A stretch of 64,000 nucleotides of DNA from the NCBI GenBank assembly GCA_003987775.1, contig RXJD01000031.1:17380-81379 (forward strand), written 5' to 3'. Origin of the DNA: Mycobacterium sp. (GTDB lineage: Bacteria > Actinomycetota > Actinomycetes > Mycobacteriales > Mycobacteriaceae). Both the position numbers and the translations under genes were made by a program. How positions within the stretch are numbered: position 1 is the first letter of the stretch; every line of letters begins with the position of its first letter. Of this stretch, positions 55,321 to 64,000 are shown one piece after another. The notes under the pieces are model-generated. The model searched no databases and was not told the DNA's origin. It saw only the letters and a list, made by a program, of their open reading frames with translations.

Positions 55321-55455
55321 GACCTCCTCGTGCTATGGCGTCAGCGCGGTCCATGTTACTGGACAGTAGCTATTCGACGAAACCACGCGCCGAGGCGACG
55401 CGCTGATCAATTGCATAACTATTCGACCGCTTCATCGCGGCGCTAGGTTTGACCG

Positions 55456-56223
55456 ATGCGTCGCATTCAGGTGCTGGCCGGATTTGTGACGATGCTGCTG
55501 GTCTGCAGCCTGACGGCGTGCGATTCCGGGTCTCGGCAGTCTCAGCAGTCCCGGTCGGTCGTGGTGTTCGCCGCCGCTTCGCTCAAACAGGTCTTCACCT
55601 CGATCGGCGAGCAGTTCCAGTCGGACAACCCGGGTGTGACCGTGAGCTTCAACTTTGCGGGTTCCTCGGAGCTGGCGACCCAGTTGATCCAGGGCGCCGG
55701 CGCCGACGTGTTCGCCTCCGCGGACACCGCGCAGATGGACAGAGTGGCGCAGGCGGGCATGCTCGCGGCTGCAGCGACGAACTTCGCAGCCAACACCCTG
55801 GTCGTCGTCACCGCGCCGGGCAACCCGAAGAACATCGGCTCCTTTGCCGACCTCACCCGTCCCGGGCTGAGCGTGGTGGTGTGTCAGCGACCGGTGCCCT
55901 GCGGCTCGGCTACCCACCGCATCGAGGACACCACGGGCGTGCAGCTGCACCCCGTCAGCGAGGAACCCAGTGTCACCGATGCACTGGACAAAGTGATCAC
56001 CGGTCAGGCCGATGCGGCTCTGGTTTACGTCACCGATGCGAAGAACGCCGGAAGTAAGGTCACGACGGTCGCGTTCCCCGAGGCCGCGCGGGCGGTGAAT
56101 GTCTATCCGATCGCGGTGCTCAAGAAGGCACCGCAAACGACGCTGGCCGAGAAGTTCCAGGCTGCGGTGACGGGCCCGGCCGGGAGAGGGGTGCTGGACC
56201 GGGCCGGCTTCGCCAAGCCCTGA
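55456..56223 (+). CDS. modA: Molybdate-binding lipoprotein ModA
   Basis: The 255-residue substrate-binding protein has a lipoprotein signal peptide, with lipobox LTAC near residue 22. Molybdate-site segments are FAAASLKQVF, NFAGSSELATQL and GADVFASAD. It delivers molybdate or tungstate to ModB/ModC. It starts a modABC operon in which the genes are 6 and 9 bases apart. No molybdenum-cofactor riboswitch was recognised upstream. Confidence 0.95.
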   Translation: MRRIQVLAGFVTMLLVCSLTACDSGSRQSQQSRSVVVFAAASLKQVFTSIGEQFQSDNPGVTVSFNFAGSSELATQLIQGAGADVFASADTAQMDRVAQAGMLAAAATNFAANTLVVVTAPGNPKNIGSFADLTRPGLSVVVCQRPVPCGSATHRIEDTTGVQLHPVSEEPSVTDALDKVITGQADAALVYVTDAKNAGSKVTTVAFPEAARAVNVYPIAVLKKAPQTTLAEKFQAAVTGPAGRGVLDRAGFAKP

Positions 56224-56229
56224 GTAGCG

Positions 56230-57024
56230 ATGTCCACGCCATCCCACCTGCCGCGCTGGGTCTACCTGCCGGCCGCGGCCGGCACGCTCTTTGTCGGCCT
56301 CCCGCTGCTGGCGGTTGCGGTCAACGTCGACTGGACCCACTTCTGGGCATTGATCAGTAGTGATTCCTCGACGACGGCGCTGCTGCTGAGCCTGAAGACC
56401 GCCGCGGCCAGCACCCTGCTGTGCGTGCTGGTGGGTGTTCCGATGGCGCTGGTGCTGGCGCGCAGCCCGTTGCGTCTGGTGCGTGCGCTGCGACCGGTGA
56501 TCCTGCTGCCGCTGGTGCTGCCTCCGGTCGTGGGTGGCATCGCCCTGCTGTACGCCTTCGGCCGGCTCGGCCTGGTGGGGCGCTACCTCGAAGCGGCAGG
56601 CATCAGCATTGCGTTCACGACCACGGCCGTCGTGCTGGCGCAGACGTTCGTCTCGCTGCCGTTTCTGGTGATCTCGCTGGAAGGCGCGGCCCGCAGCGCC
56701 GGAGCCGACTACGAAGTCGTGGCGGCGACGCTCGGAGCGCGGCCCACCGCGATCTGGTGGCGGGTCACCCTGCCGCTGCTGGCGCCCGGTCTGGCCTCCG
56801 GAGCGGTGCTGGCGTTCGCGCGGTCGCTGGGGGAGTTCGGCGCGACACTGACGTTTGCCGGCTCCCTGCAGGGCGTTACGCGCACGCTGCCGCTGGAGAT
56901 CTACCTGCAGCGCGTGGCCGACCCGGACGCGGCTGTGGCACTGTCGCTCCTGCTGGTGGCGGTCGCGGCTGTGGTGGTGCTCGGCCTGGGCGCGCGCCGG
57001 CTGACCGGGACCGACGCGAGGTAG
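56230..57024 (+). CDS. modB: Molybdate ABC transporter permease ModB
   Basis: A 264-residue permease with five to six membrane helices. The EAA loop that docks to the ATPase is [20 protein letters not shown], near residues 161-180. It forms the membrane channel for molybdate together with ModA and ModC on either side. It matches Rv1858. Confidence 0.95.
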   Translation: MSTPSHLPRWVYLPAAAGTLFVGLPLLAVAVNVDWTHFWALISSDSSTTALLLSLKTAAASTLLCVLVGVPMALVLARSPLRLVRALRPVILLPLVLPPVVGGIALLYAFGRLGLVGRYLEAAGISIAFTTTAVVLAQTFVSLPFLVISLEGAARSAGADYEVVAATLGARPTAIWWRVTLPLLAPGLASGAVLAFARSLGEFGATLTFAGSLQGVTRTLPLEIYLQRVADPDAAVALSLLLVAVAAVVVLGLGARRLTGTDAR

Positions 57025-57033
57025 TAGCCGGCG

Positions 57034-58128
57034 ATGAGCGATCTGCGACTGCGTGCGGTGGTGTCCGATCGGGGCCTGGACGTGGAATTCTCGGTGGCCG
57101 CCGGCGAGGTGTTGGCCATGCTGGGCCCCAACGGCGCGGGTAAGTCGACGGCGCTACACGTCATCGCCGGGCTGGTGCGGCCGGACTCCGGTGTGGTGCG
57201 GCTGGGGGATCGGGTGTTGACCGATACTGCGCACGGAGTACAGGTGCCCACCCACGACCGGCGGGTGGGGCTGCTGCTGCAGGATCCGTTGCTGTTCCCG
57301 CACCTGCGCGTGGTCGCCAACGTGGCCTTCGGACCGCGCAGTCGCGGCGGCATGCTCCCGTCCCGCCGGGCCCGGGAGACGGCGCTGCGCTGGCTGCGGG
57401 AGGTCGATGCCGCAGATCTTGCCGACCGCCGACCGCGCCAGCTGTCCGGGGGCCAGGCCCAGCGCGTGGCGATCGCGCGGGCGCTGGCCGCCGAACCGGA
57501 GTTGTTGCTACTCGACGAGCCGCTGACCGGACTGGATGTGGCAGCGGCGACGGCAATTCGGGCGGTGCTGCGCGACGTGGTCCGCCGCACCGGCTGCGCG
57601 GTCATCCTGATCACTCACGACCTGCTCGATGTGTTCGCGCTGGCCGACCGGGTGCTGGTGCTCGAGTCCGGCAAAGTCGCCGAGGCCGGGCCGGTGGCCC
57701 AGGTGCTGGCGGCGCCGAGGAGCCATTTCGGTGCCCGGATCGCCGGCGTCAACCTGGTCGGCGGCACCATCGCAGCCGACGGCACGCTGCACACCCAGTC
57801 CGGGTTGCGCTGGCACGGTACCGGCGATGTGCCCCTGGCCCCGGGCCGGCACGCGGTCGCGGTGTTCGCCCCGGCGAGCGTGGCCGTCTACTCGGACCCG
57901 CCGCACGGCAGCCCGCGCAACACCGTGGAGGTGACAGTGGGCGAGCTGGACACGCGCGGCCCGACGGTGCTGGTGCGCGCGGCTGATCAGGCCGACGGAG
58001 CGCCGGGGCTGGCCGCCAGTATCACCGCGGACGCGGCGGCGGAACTGCAGCTCACGCCCGGCCGGCGCGCGTGGTTTAGCGTCAAAGCGGCCGAGGTTTC
58101 GCTGTACCCGGCGCTTGACGACAGATAG
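57034..58128 (+). CDS. modC: Molybdate ABC transporter ATPase ModC
   Basis: A 364-residue ATPase with Walker A GPNGAGKST near residue 31, signature LSGGQAQR near 133 and Walker B LLLLDEPLTGLD near 151. The switch His is in ILITHDLLD. The C-terminal ~100 residues form the TOBE/MOP molybdate-sensing domain (VEVTVGELDTRGPTVLV). It matches Rv1859. Confidence 0.95.
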   Translation: MSDLRLRAVVSDRGLDVEFSVAAGEVLAMLGPNGAGKSTALHVIAGLVRPDSGVVRLGDRVLTDTAHGVQVPTHDRRVGLLLQDPLLFPHLRVVANVAFGPRSRGGMLPSRRARETALRWLREVDAADLADRRPRQLSGGQAQRVAIARALAAEPELLLLDEPLTGLDVAAATAIRAVLRDVVRRTGCAVILITHDLLDVFALADRVLVLESGKVAEAGPVAQVLAAPRSHFGARIAGVNLVGGTIAADGTLHTQSGLRWHGTGDVPLAPGRHAVAVFAPASVAVYSDPPHGSPRNTVEVTVGELDTRGPTVLVRAADQADGAPGLAASITADAAAELQLTPGRRAWFSVKAAEVSLYPALDDR

Positions 58129-58202
58129 CGCCGTGACCTCAGATGCGAGACACCGGCTGGGCCTTCCTTGCTTCGGGCCGGCGAGAGGGTAGGTTCGTCG
58201 CC

Positions 58203-59255
58203 ATGCACCAGGTGGACCCGAACCCGTCACGCCGCAAGGGATTACTGGCGTCGCTGGCCATCGCCGCGGCGACCGCCGTCACCATTGCGATGCCGGCAAC
58301 TTCCAGCGCCGACCCAGAGCCGGCGCCTACACCGACTCCCACCGTCGCGCCGCCTGCGTCGCCCGCTCCCGCATCCCCGGCACCGGCCGCCGGGGCTCCG
58401 GCGGCCACCCCCAGCCCGTCGGCCACGCCCGCACCGGGTGCCTCGCCCGCGCCCGGAGCCAGCCCCACCCCAACCGCCCAGCCTGCCGATCCCAACGCGG
58501 TGCCGCCGCCGGCCGACCCCAACGCCCCGCCGCCGCCTGACCCGAATGCTGTGGAAGCCGGACGGGTGACCAACGCCGTCGGCGGATTCAGCTTCATCGT
58601 CCCGCCAGGGTGGGTGGAATCCGACGCCTCCCACCTGGACTACGGATCGGCCCTGCTGAGTAAGGCGGCCGGCGAGGCGCCCATGCCCGGACAGCCGCAG
58701 CCGGTGGCCAATGACACCCGCATCGTGCTGGGCCGGCTCGACCAGAAGCTCTACGCCAGCGCCGAGGCCACCAACCCGAAAGCCGCGGTCCGGCTGGGAT
58801 CGGACATGGGTGAGTTCTTCATGCCGTATCCCGGTACCCGGGTCAACCAGGAGACCGTTCCGCTCAACGCCAACGGTGTGTCCGGCAGCGCGTCGTACTA
58901 CGAAGTGAAATTCAGCGACACCACCAAGCCGAACGGCCAGATCTGGACCGGCGTGGTCGGCACCCCGGCCGGCGCCACGCCTACCGCAGGCCCTCCGCAG
59001 CGCTGGTTCGTGGTGTGGCTGGGCACCTCGAACAACCCCGTGGACAAGAACGCGGCCAAGGCGCTGGCCGAGTCGATCCGGCCCTGGACCCCTCCCGCGG
59101 CTCCCCCTCCGGAAGCGGTTCCGGGCGCCCCGGCACCGGCACCCGCCGAGCCCGGCGCCCCAGCCCCCGCGCCCGCTCCGGCACCGGCGCCCGCTCAGGC
59201 ACCGGCCGCGCAGAGCCCGGCGTCGACGCAACCGCGGAGCACCCAACCGGCCTGA
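58203..59255 (+). CDS. apa: Alanine/proline-rich secreted glycoprotein Apa
   Basis: The 350-residue secreted protein starts [14 protein letters not shown] signal peptide is cleaved near SSADPEP. A Pro/Ala/Thr-rich stretch follows (residues ~39-118), of the kind that is O-mannosylated. The folded fibronectin-attachment domain (from [13 protein letters not shown] to RWFVVWLG) and a second Pro/Ala-rich tail complete it. It is the Rv1860 orthologue, an adhesin that binds fibronectin and lectins and is an immunodominant antigen. Confidence 0.95.
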   Translation: MHQVDPNPSRRKGLLASLAIAAATAVTIAMPATSSADPEPAPTPTPTVAPPASPAPASPAPAAGAPAATPSPSATPAPGASPAPGASPTPTAQPADPNAVPPPADPNAPPPPDPNAVEAGRVTNAVGGFSFIVPPGWVESDASHLDYGSALLSKAAGEAPMPGQPQPVANDTRIVLGRLDQKLYASAEATNPKAAVRLGSDMGEFFMPYPGTRVNQETVPLNANGVSGSASYYEVKFSDTTKPNGQIWTGVVGTPAGATPTAGPPQRWFVVWLGTSNNPVDKNAAKALAESIRPWTPPAAPPPEAVPGAPAPAPAEPGAPAPAPAPAPAPAQAPAAQSPASTQPRSTQPA

Positions 59256-59354
59256 AACTTAGGCCGAAACGTTCCTCCATTCGTTACGCAGAAGGCGTAT
59301 ACCGATAGCACGGTCCAGTGACTGAGCTGGACCTGCCATCGGAGAGGAACCTTG

Positions 59355-59654
59355 ATGAACGTCATGGCAGCGACCGAATTTCTCGCCCGCTCCACCACGC
59401 TGACCAGCGTCGGATGGATCGGCTACATCATCATCGGCGCGCTGGCGGGCTGGATTGCCGGCAAGATCGTCAAGGGCGCCGGGTCGGGCATCCTGATGAA
59501 CATCGTGATCGGCATTGTCGGCGCGCTGATCGGCGGGTTCCTGCTGAGCTTCGCCTTCGACACCGCATCAGGTGGCTGGTGGTTCACCTTCTTCACCGCC
59601 ATCCTGGGTTCGGTGATTTTGCTGTGGCTCGTAGGCATGGTGCAGCGGCGCTGA
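59355..59654 (+). CDS. GlsB/YeaQ/YmgE family small membrane protein (Rv1861-like)
   Basis: The 99-residue protein has three membrane helices and the family motif IIIGALAGWIAGKIVKGAGSG, then IVIGIVGALIGGFLL. ATG 59355 lies 7 bases after GGAGAGGA. The family was once called transglycosylase-associated and is stress-linked in several bacteria; no enzyme activity is known. It matches Rv1861 by position. Confidence 0.88.
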   Translation: MNVMAATEFLARSTTLTSVGWIGYIIIGALAGWIAGKIVKGAGSGILMNIVIGIVGALIGGFLLSFAFDTASGGWWFTFFTAILGSVILLWLVGMVQRR

Positions 59655-59762
59655 ATTACCGCGCTGTGCGGGGAGATTCGCCGATTCTGCACGATTGACG
59701 GCATACACACCGGGTACTACGACGGGGTCCCCTCGACAAGTTAATACCCGAAGGAGCTGGTC

Positions 59763-60041
59763 ATGGTCCTGCACATCATCGGAATGATCGTTCTCGGACT
59801 GATCGTCGGACTGATTGCGCGACTCGTCGTGCCGGGCAGGCAGCCGATGGGCTGGATCGCCACGGCACTGCTCGGCATCGTCGGTGCCTATGTCGGCGGC
59901 ACGCTGGGCAGCGTGGTCTTCCCGCCACACAAGTTCACCATCACTCCGCCTATCAACCACTCGTTCCTCGGAGCGCTGGTCGGCGCAGTGCTCCTGCTGC
60001 TGATCTACAAATTCGTCACGTCGCGCACCCGCACCCTGTAG
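59763..60041 (+). CDS. Second GlsB/YeaQ family small membrane protein
   Basis: A 92-residue protein with three helices (IIGMIVLGLIVGLIARLVVP, ATALLGIVGAYVGGTLG, FLGALVGAVLLLLIYKF), related to the protein just upstream. The start ATG follows AGGAGCTGGTC. It does not correspond to a gene I recall between Rv1861 and adhA in H37Rv, so it may be an extra paralogue. The function is unknown. Confidence 0.85.
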   Translation: MVLHIIGMIVLGLIVGLIARLVVPGRQPMGWIATALLGIVGAYVGGTLGSVVFPPHKFTITPPINHSFLGALVGAVLLLLIYKFVTSRTRTL

Positions 60042-60071
60042 GAGACCGGGCCGACGCGGCATGATGAAGTG

Positions 60072-61100
60072 ATGGCCGCCAGCCCGACCAGCACCAGCAT
60101 GACCGCGTGGCGGGTGCGTCAACCTGGGCCGATGCAGAGCAAGCCGCTGGAACGCGTCACGACCGAGGTCCCGCGGCCCGCTCCGTCGGAGTTATTGGTT
60201 GCCGTATCCGCATGCGGGGTCTGCCGCACCGATCTGCACGTCACCGAAGGCGACCTTCCCGTGCACCGGAACAGGGTCACTCCCGGCCACGAGGTGGTGG
60301 GGGAGGTCGTCGAGGTCGGCTCCGATGCCGGTGACGAGTTCCACGTCGGGGACCGGGTGGGAATCGCCTGGCTGCGGCACACCTGCGGAGTGTGCAAGTA
60401 CTGCCGCCGGGGCGACGAAAACCTGTGCCCGGAGTCCCGCTACACCGGTTGGGACGCCGACGGGGGATACGCCGAATTCGCGACGGTCCCCGCCGCTTTC
60501 GCGCACCCTCTGCCGAGTGGTTACAGCGACTCCGAACTGGCGCCGCTGTTGTGCGCAGGGATCATCGGGTACCGGTCGCTGTTGCGGGCCGAGCTGCCGG
60601 CCGGGGGCCGGTTGGGGCTGTATGGCTTCGGCGGCAGCGCCCACATCACCGCCCAGGTCGCGTTGGCCCAAGGGGCGGAAGTGCATGTGATGACCCGCGG
60701 AGCCCGGGCGCGCGAGCTGGCTCTGGGGTTGGGAGCGGCATCCGCCCAGGGCGCGGCCGATCCGCCGCCGGTGCCGCTGGACGCGGCCATCCTGTTCGCT
60801 CCGGTCGGCGATCTGGTGCTGCCGGCAATGGAGGCCCTCGACCGGGGCGGCACGCTCTCGGTGGCGGGCATTCATCTCAGTGATATTCCGACGCTCAATT
60901 ACCAGCGGCATCTGTTCCAGGAGCGCCAGATCAGATCGGTCACCTCGAACACCAGGGCCGATGCGCGCGCTTTCCTGGATTTCGCCGGCCGCCACCACAT
61001 CGAGGTCACCACACCGGAGTACTCGCTGGCCGACGCTGATCGTGCGCTGACCGACCTGAGCACGGGCGAGATCGCCGGCGCCGCAGTGTTGTTGGTCTAG
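60072..61100 (+). CDS. adhA: Zinc-dependent alcohol dehydrogenase AdhA
   Basis: A 342-residue MDR-family enzyme. Catalytic zinc ligands lie in [11 protein letters not shown] and GHEVVGE. Structural zinc cysteines are in [17 protein letters not shown]. The NAD(P) motif [11 protein letters not shown] is near residue 178. It matches Rv1862. The natural alcohol or aldehyde is unknown. A GTG directly before the ATG (60069) is an equally possible start. Confidence 0.93.
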   Translation: MAASPTSTSMTAWRVRQPGPMQSKPLERVTTEVPRPAPSELLVAVSACGVCRTDLHVTEGDLPVHRNRVTPGHEVVGEVVEVGSDAGDEFHVGDRVGIAWLRHTCGVCKYCRRGDENLCPESRYTGWDADGGYAEFATVPAAFAHPLPSGYSDSELAPLLCAGIIGYRSLLRAELPAGGRLGLYGFGGSAHITAQVALAQGAEVHVMTRGARARELALGLGAASAQGAADPPPVPLDAAILFAPVGDLVLPAMEALDRGGTLSVAGIHLSDIPTLNYQRHLFQERQIRSVTSNTRADARAFLDFAGRHHIEVTTPEYSLADADRALTDLSTGEIAGAAVLLV

Positions 61101-61127
61101 GTCGACGGTTTGGCGGTCTAGGTCGAC
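61094..61127. repeat. Short direct repeat at the convergent gene ends
   Basis: GGTCTAGGTCGAC occurs at 61094-61106 and again at 61115-61127. The first copy contains the stop codon of adhA and the second contains, on the other strand, the stop codon of the CPBP protease gene. The spacing is 21 bases. It looks like a small local duplication. Confidence 0.75.
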
Positions 61128-61852
61128 AGGTGCCAGACCAAGGCGGCGGCCAGGGCGCCGACGCCGTTCAGCGACCAGTGCAGCGCAATGGGAGCGATCA
61201 GGCTGCCGCTGCGACGCCGTAGCCAGCTGAAGACGAATCCGGCGGCACCAGTGGCCAGCACAGCCATCGTCACTCCGGCAAGCATGCCGAAAACGCCACC
61301 GCCGAATAGGCGGGTGAAGCCGACGTTGTTGCTGGTCAGGCCCAGAGACGTCGCGATGTGCCACATTCCGAACAGCAGCGATCCGGCCAGGGCGACCCCG
61401 CGGAAACCCCATGCCCGGTGCAGCGCGCCGTGCAGCACCCCACGGAAAACCAGCTCCTCCGGGATGACCGTCTGCAGCGGAATGATGACCATCGAGGCGA
61501 CGAGTGCGCCGGAGATGGTCGCGTAGTGGTTGTTGAGGAACATCGGCCGGGTGATCGGCAGCGCCACACCCACCGCGATGACGGACACCACCAGCGCCAC
61601 GGCGGCCAGGGCGTAGCCCACCCCGGATCTCCAATGCTCGCGGCCGAGGCCGAGTTCGGCCCAGTCCAGACCGCGCCACCGGACCAGGAGCACCAGGCCG
61701 ATGGCGGCCAGGGGGACCGTCGCGATGCTCGCCCACGCCGTGGTGAAGTGCGCGACCACGTTCGTCAGCACCAGGACGGCGACGACCACAGCGATGTCGG
61801 CGTAAAGGCGGAACCGCTCGCTTTGCGGGAGTGCTGGGCTGTGATCGGACAT
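61118..61852 (-). CDS. CPBP-family intramembrane metalloprotease-like protein (Rv1863c-like)
   Basis: The 244-residue membrane protein has about seven helices and the three CPBP (Abi) motifs: EELVFRGVLHG, FGMWHIATS and HWSLNG. These hold the Glu and His residues of the glutamic/metal intramembrane protease fold. Bacterial members are linked to bacteriocin immunity or prenylated-protein processing; the role here is unknown. ATG 61852 is 11 bases after the upstream MOSC gene's stop. Confidence 0.88.
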   Translation of the reverse strand: MSDHSPALPQSERFRLYADIAVVVAVLVLTNVVAHFTTAWASIATVPLAAIGLVLLVRWRGLDWAELGLGREHWRSGVGYALAAVALVVSVIAVGVALPITRPMFLNNHYATISGALVASMVIIPLQTVIPEELVFRGVLHGALHRAWGFRGVALAGSLLFGMWHIATSLGLTSNNVGFTRLFGGGVFGMLAGVTMAVLATGAAGFVFSWLRRRSGSLIAPIALHWSLNGVGALAAALVWHLST

Positions 61853-61862
61853 TGCCGCGAGT

Positions 61863-62516
61863 CTACCTGCGGGTCCGCTGCGCGACCTCGGCTTTGATTT
61901 CCGCTGAGAGCGCATCGGCGACTGCGAGCCTGATCAGCAACTCGGGTTGCAATAGGCGTGCCCGGAAGACCAGCCCGATAGTGACGTCATGATCAGGGCG
62001 GTGCGCGACGGTGATGTCATCGCCGGCGCGAACGGTACCGGGTGTGATCACCCGCAGATAGGCGCCAGGAATGGCGGCCTGGGTGAAGGTCTTGATCCAG
62101 CCGCGCTGCTCGAGCATCGCCGCGAAGGTCCGGCATGGCGTGCGGGGCGCGGAGACTTCCAGGACCGGACCGTCGTTGCCGACGCGCCAGCGTTCCCCGA
62201 TGAGGGCCCCGGTGACATCGATGCCGGCGGTGGTCAGGTTCTCACCGAACATTCCGTTGGTGAGGGTGCGCTTCAGCTGGCCTTCCCAGTTATCGAGGTC
62301 CTCGCGCGCGTAGGCGTAGACGGCCTGGTCGTCGCCGCCGTGGAACTTCGGGTTGCCGATGGCGTCGCCGGCCAGGCCGCTGCCCGTTTTGCCCGGCGCC
62401 TGCACCAGGACGGTCTCGTCGGTGGGGACCTTGTAGATGCCGGTCACCTTCGATCGCGCGCGCGGATCGGGGTTCGGGCGAGCCTGAGCCACGTTGACGG
62501 ACAAGACTTTCGGCAT
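61863..62516 (-). CDS. MOSC-domain protein (YiiM-like)
   Basis: A 217-residue protein whose core is a MOSC domain (GLAGDAIGNPKFHGGDDQAVYAY; MFGENLTTAGID; the conserved Cys in SAPRTPCRTF). MOSC proteins carry sulfur or use the molybdenum cofactor, and YiiM-type members detoxify N-hydroxylated compounds. A molybdate transporter operon lies 4 kb away, but no direct link is shown. The gene is probably co-transcribed with the CPBP gene. Confidence 0.88.
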   Translation of the reverse strand: MPKVLSVNVAQARPNPDPRARSKVTGIYKVPTDETVLVQAPGKTGSGLAGDAIGNPKFHGGDDQAVYAYAREDLDNWEGQLKRTLTNGMFGENLTTAGIDVTGALIGERWRVGNDGPVLEVSAPRTPCRTFAAMLEQRGWIKTFTQAAIPGAYLRVITPGTVRAGDDITVAHRPDHDVTIGLVFRARLLQPELLIRLAVADALSAEIKAEVAQRTRR

Positions 62517-62587
62517 CTGGCCAGAGTAACCGGGCGTCAGGTCACGCTAGTCAGTCGATGACAGCAGGAGGACACAGCACGCCCGCC

Positions 62588-63367
62588 TCATCTCGCGCCG
62601 GTCACCGTCAGGATGGTCCGGGCCACCAAGGCGGGGTCATCCACCATGGGAACGTGCCCGACGCCCGGCAGGGTCGTGAATGAAGCCTGTGGCACCCGCC
62701 GACGGGCGATCGGGTCGCACAGCGGTACCGGAACGATCGCGTCGTTCCCCGACCATGCAATGGTCACCGGGCATGGCAGCGGATCCAACGGTGCGATCTG
62801 TTCACCGGAACCCAGAAAGTCGTCGACGTCGACGGTGCAGCCGATCATGTCATCGATGGCCGAGACGCTTTGGGCCGTGGTGATCCGGTCTGCGTGGCAG
62901 GCGGCGTCCCGCAAGCCGAGTCGGCGCACGGTCGCCGACTTCATTGCGACAGCGACCATCGGACGTAGTGGACGCGCGACCCGCCCAATCGCCACGAACT
63001 TGTGAATCTGCTTGAGCACGTGGGCCTGAGCGCTGTCCCCGGAGGACCAAAATCCGGCCGGGGCGAACGCACACACGGTTGCCGCGCGGCCGCGCCGGGC
63101 CAACTCGATGGCCATCCAGCCGCCCAGCGAGAGACCCACAACATGCGGACGCTCGAGGCCGTGCGCGTCGAGGTAGCGCTCCGCGTCGTCAACCAAATCG
63201 CTGACGGTAGCCGGACGCGGCGGAGCCGGTGACCCGCCGCGATGCCCGGCCGTGGTGAACGAGTGCACGCGGTGCTGATCGGACAGCAGTGGCACGACGT
63301 CCTGCCAACCGTTGCCCGACATGAGAATGCCGTGCAGCAGGACCAGGGGAGACTTCTCGGGCGTCAC
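62588..63367 (-). CDS. Alpha/beta hydrolase
   Basis: From GTG 63367 the protein is 259 residues, with LLHGILMSGNGW (oxyanion region) and the nucleophile elbow GLSLGG near residue 85. The acid is likely in WSGNDAIVP and the His in GVGHVPMVDD. It is a general serine hydrolase with unknown substrate. The frame extends upstream to 63673, but codon content there is not typical and the hydrolase domain begins at PLVLLHG, so the short start is preferred. No strong ribosome site is visible. Confidence 0.8.
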   Translation of the reverse strand: MTPEKSPLVLLHGILMSGNGWQDVVPLLSDQHRVHSFTTAGHRGGSPAPPRPATVSDLVDDAERYLDAHGLERPHVVGLSLGGWMAIELARRGRAATVCAFAPAGFWSSGDSAQAHVLKQIHKFVAIGRVARPLRPMVAVAMKSATVRRLGLRDAACHADRITTAQSVSAIDDMIGCTVDVDDFLGSGEQIAPLDPLPCPVTIAWSGNDAIVPVPLCDPIARRRVPQASFTTLPGVGHVPMVDDPALVARTILTVTGAR

Positions 63368-63463
63368 GCGGCAAAGTCTTGCATCTGCCTGCACGGATGG
63401 AAACGGTCCAGTTAGTCGAACCTGGGCGTGAGTCCGGTACGGGGAGTTGTCGGCGGGCCCGAG

Positions 63464-63484
63464 TAGTATCGCACACATGTTCGA
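63464..63484 (+). promoter_or_regulatory. Leaderless promoter with LexA (SOS) box over the start codon
   Basis: TAGTAT (63464-63469) is a good -10 box placed 7 bases before the ATG at 63477, so the transcript would be leaderless. TCGCACACATGTTCGA at 63469-63484 differs by one base from the mycobacterial LexA palindrome TCGAAC-N4-GTTCGA. It covers the transcription start and start codon. Confidence 0.72.
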
Positions 63485-64000
63485 ACCGATGCCCGCTTCG
63501 GCGTGGGAGGGGAAACCGTTCAGCGAGCTGACCGCGGCCGAGCGGATGGCGCGTTTCGATGCGCTGATGGGCCAGATGTTCGAACACCGCGAGGGCCTGC
63601 TGGGCAAGACGGCGGAATCGCGTGGGTGGGTGACGCGGGTGTGCGAGGCGGCGCGACTGGTCAACCAGGGCACGGCCGCGGAGTTGGTGGCGATTGGGGA
63701 GTTGTTCGCCTACCGGCTGGCCCGGGGCGGGGAGCGAGAGGACTGGGCGATCGACACGATGAAGGCGGTGGCTGGGGAGGTGGCCGCGGGGTTGAAGATC
63801 AGTCAGGGCCGTGCGGAGACGAAGGTGCGCTATGCCCGGGCGATGCGTGAGCGGCTACCGCAGGTGGGGGCGGTGTTGTGTGCCGGGGATATCGATCTGG
63901 AGGCGTTTGCGACGATTGTGTTCCGTACCGATCTGATCGAGGACCCGCAGGTGCTGGCGGCGGTGGACGCCGCGATCGCCGCGCGGGTGACGCGCTGGCC
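63477..64000 (+). CDS. 13E12 repeat family protein (DUF222), truncated by the window end
   Basis: The frame is open from ATG 63477 to the last base, giving 174 residues of an N-terminus. It contains FSELTAAERMARFDALM, RGWVTRVCEAARLVNQGTAAEL, ISQGRAETKVRYARAMRERLP and AGDIDLEAFATIV, which is the DUF222 domain of 13E12 proteins. These usually end in an HNH nuclease domain, which would be outside the window. In M. tuberculosis such repeats are SOS-induced, and one serves as the phiRv1 prophage attachment site. They are multi-copy, so the copy may be mobile or recombining. Confidence 0.9.
   Translation, partial: MFEPMPASAWEGKPFSELTAAERMARFDALMGQMFEHREGLLGKTAESRGWVTRVCEAARLVNQGTAAELVAIGELFAYRLARGGEREDWAIDTMKAVAGEVAAGLKISQGRAETKVRYARAMRERLPQVGAVLCAGDIDLEAFATIVFRTDLIEDPQVLAAVDAAIAARVTRW

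Overview
The window is chromosomal DNA of a mycobacterium. It has high G+C, frequent GTG starts and four-base stop/start overlaps, four PPE genes, a PE_PGRS gene, secA2, garA, apa and a 13E12-family gene. A PE_PGRS gene points to a slow grower. Gene order follows M. tuberculosis H37Rv from about Rv1808 to Rv1864, as I remember that map. It is not the tuberculosis complex itself: several H37Rv genes are missing and a block of non-H37Rv genes sits in front of urease. Species is not assigned.

Layout. 1-10 kb: two PPE genes, a DUF732 secreted protein, mgtC, an NDH-2-like flavoprotein, an HSL-type esterase, a sterol-desaturase-like protein, a secreted serine protease and a PE_PGRS gene. 10-19.5 kb: an F420-type (DUF385) reductase and a TetR regulator around a perfect 39-bp palindrome, a VOC/flavoprotein pair, the BacA-like ABC transporter, ilvG and secA2. 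19.5-28.7 kb: pgsA2, two DUF881 proteins with sbp between them, gcvH, garA, two MerR regulators flanking a DUF151 nuclease, and gcvB behind a tandem glycine riboswitch. 28.7-41 kb, minus strand: haloalkane dehalogenase, a VWA-like membrane protein, glcB, two CNNM/CorC proteins, guaB1, gnd1 and a blaR/blaI pair. Upstream of blaI lies an IdeR-box promoter driving a probable MrsI small RNA, followed by a thioesterase.

41.6-52.2 kb is the most interesting part. A minus-strand block encodes a ureohydrolase, two translationally coupled PPE proteins and an APC-family permease. It is divergent from ureABCFGD. The ureohydrolase would be called agmatinase by default, but its leader carries a recognisable guanidine-III (ykkC-III) riboswitch behind a good promoter, and the protein has the length and long N-terminal extension of guanidine hydrolases (GdmH). 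I infer a guanidine assimilation module: uptake (PPE pair plus permease, speculative), hydrolysis of guanidine to urea and ammonia (GdmH), then urea hydrolysis (urease). Both hydrolases would need nickel.

52-64 kb: NDH-2, a luciferase-like F420 oxidoreductase, an SDR, the molybdate transporter modABC, the glycoprotein apa, two small GlsB/YeaQ membrane proteins, an alcohol dehydrogenase, a CPBP protease, a MOSC protein, an alpha/beta hydrolase, and the start of a 13E12/DUF222 gene whose start codon lies inside a LexA-like SOS box. No tRNA, rRNA, CRISPR array or insertion sequence was recognised.
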